DNA from: JAIQFF01 sp963788505
Lineage (GTDB): Bacteria; Acidobacteriota; Terriglobia; Terriglobales; Acidobacteriaceae
Length of the DNA: 64,000 nucleotides
Assembly (NCBI GenBank): GCA_963788505.1
Contig: CAWBGY010000005.1
Coordinates: 868,001 to 932,000, forward strand
Reading direction: 5' to 3'
Each line of letters begins with the position of its first letter. Position 1 is the stretch's first letter. This document shows positions 63,698-64,000 of the stretch, in pieces. The notes under the pieces are model-generated. The model was not told the origin of the DNA. It saw only the letters and a list, made by a program, of their open reading frames with translations, and ran no database searches. The position numbers and the translations under genes are program-made.

Positions 63698-64000
63698 ATG
63701 GGCAAGGCAAGCGGATCAAGGCGAACACGATGGCGTCCCCGATGGGCTTCGGTCTTCCGGGGCGGAGTGGCCCTGCTGCTTTTCGTGGGAGGAACAGCGG
63801 CGTGGTCGCAGCAGGCGGCTGAGGGAGAGGGCATCGACTCCGGCAACTACAACATCCGGCAGTCGGTGGAATTCGGCTACCGATTCACCAATGTCACCGG
63901 TGATCCCGGCGCCTACGACACTTTCGTGAATCTGCAACAGGGTCCCCGGTTGCTGGATATGACCCTGGAGATGCGCTCGCTCAACCATCACGGTTTCCTG
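63698..64000 (+). CDS. Outer-membrane beta-barrel protein, MtrB/PioB-like, 5' part (runs off window)
   Basis: 101 residues to the window end. The basic N-terminus with two Arg clusters leads into a hydrophobic segment (GGVALLLFVGGTAAWSQQA), a signal peptide. The mature start has alternating aromatic strands, SGNYNIRQSVEFGYRFTNV and YDTFVNLQQGPRLLDMTL, as in outer-membrane barrels that hold a decaheme cytochrome. Its position directly after a DmsE/MtrA-type gene supports a PioB/MtrB role. The GGAG site is unusually close to this ATG; a downstream start is not excluded. The C-terminal barrel is not in the window, so the family call is provisional. Confidence 0.7.
   Translation, partial: MGKASGSRRTRWRPRWASVFRGGVALLLFVGGTAAWSQQAAEGEGIDSGNYNIRQSVEFGYRFTNVTGDPGAYDTFVNLQQGPRLLDMTLEMRSLNHHGFL

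Noticed and set aside
1..64000. tRNA, rRNA or riboswitch genes
   Set aside because: No cloverleaf with the usual GTTCGA arm, rRNA segment or recognisable riboswitch core was found by eye; a covariance-model search would be needed to exclude small ones.

Overview
The window looks like a piece of an Acidobacteriota-type soil bacterium chromosome, possibly from an environmental assembly. The support is a GC-rich, high-GC-codon style, an Oar-like TonB receptor with an N-terminal carboxypeptidase-regulatory domain, many secreted hydrolases, several families of dispersed palindromic repeats, and a DmsE-type decaheme cytochrome beside an outer-membrane barrel protein. The assignment is inference; no rRNA or tRNA gene was seen.

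Layout. 1-4241: sugar catabolism (3' end of an L-rhamnose isomerase, a NIPSNAP protein, a secreted GH78 alpha-L-rhamnosidase). 4439-12317: a divergent nucleoside/deoxynucleoside salvage locus. On the minus strand are deoC, a tandem-domain aldehyde dehydrogenase and ribokinase. On the plus strand are a secreted nucleoside hydrolase, a glucose/ribose-porter-like permease and a DUF2419 (queuosine-salvage) protein with an apparent Tat signal. 12398-13582: a secreted lactonase-type beta-propeller. 13731-27656: a probable nicotinate-degradation locus with a molybdenum hydroxylase, a 6-hydroxynicotinate-reductase-like protein, a UPF0280 (ApbE-related) protein, two DUF1185 paralogues, an exported amidohydrolase, a GGDEF protein, an enamidase and a nicotinamidase/isochorismatase-like hydrolase. 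28155-38601: a TonB receptor followed by four more exported nucleoside hydrolases. Three of these share an altered metal-site signature. 38721-47976: a kinase remnant, a TPR protein, an esterase, an unexported sugar-binding protein, ribosomal protein S1, an MBL hydrolase, an exported amidohydrolase and an exported RidA. 48066-50524: an arsenic operon (arsR-arsM-arsC-aquaporin). 50909-54587: cydAB, TSUP and DUF1634. 54709-60625: two large secreted peptidases, one a GCPII-like M28 peptidase fused to a class-A beta-lactamase-like domain. 60662-64000: an MFS transporter, a small Cys-rich protein and the start of a decaheme cytochrome/outer-membrane porin conduit.

How the parts could work together. 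Nucleosides are probably hydrolysed outside the cytoplasm, ribose/deoxyribose imported, phosphorylated by ribokinase, and deoxyribose-5-phosphate cleaved by DeoC to acetaldehyde for the aldehyde dehydrogenase. The nicotinamidase, hydroxylase, reductase and enamidase set could take the base of nicotinamide nucleosides to 2-formylglutarate. That link between the two loci is a hypothesis.

Quality caveat. At least seven genes are interrupted by a frameshift or in-frame stop while both flanking parts remain well conserved. Most frame breaks have the same sign (one extra base), so assembly indels should be excluded before any of them is called a true pseudogene.
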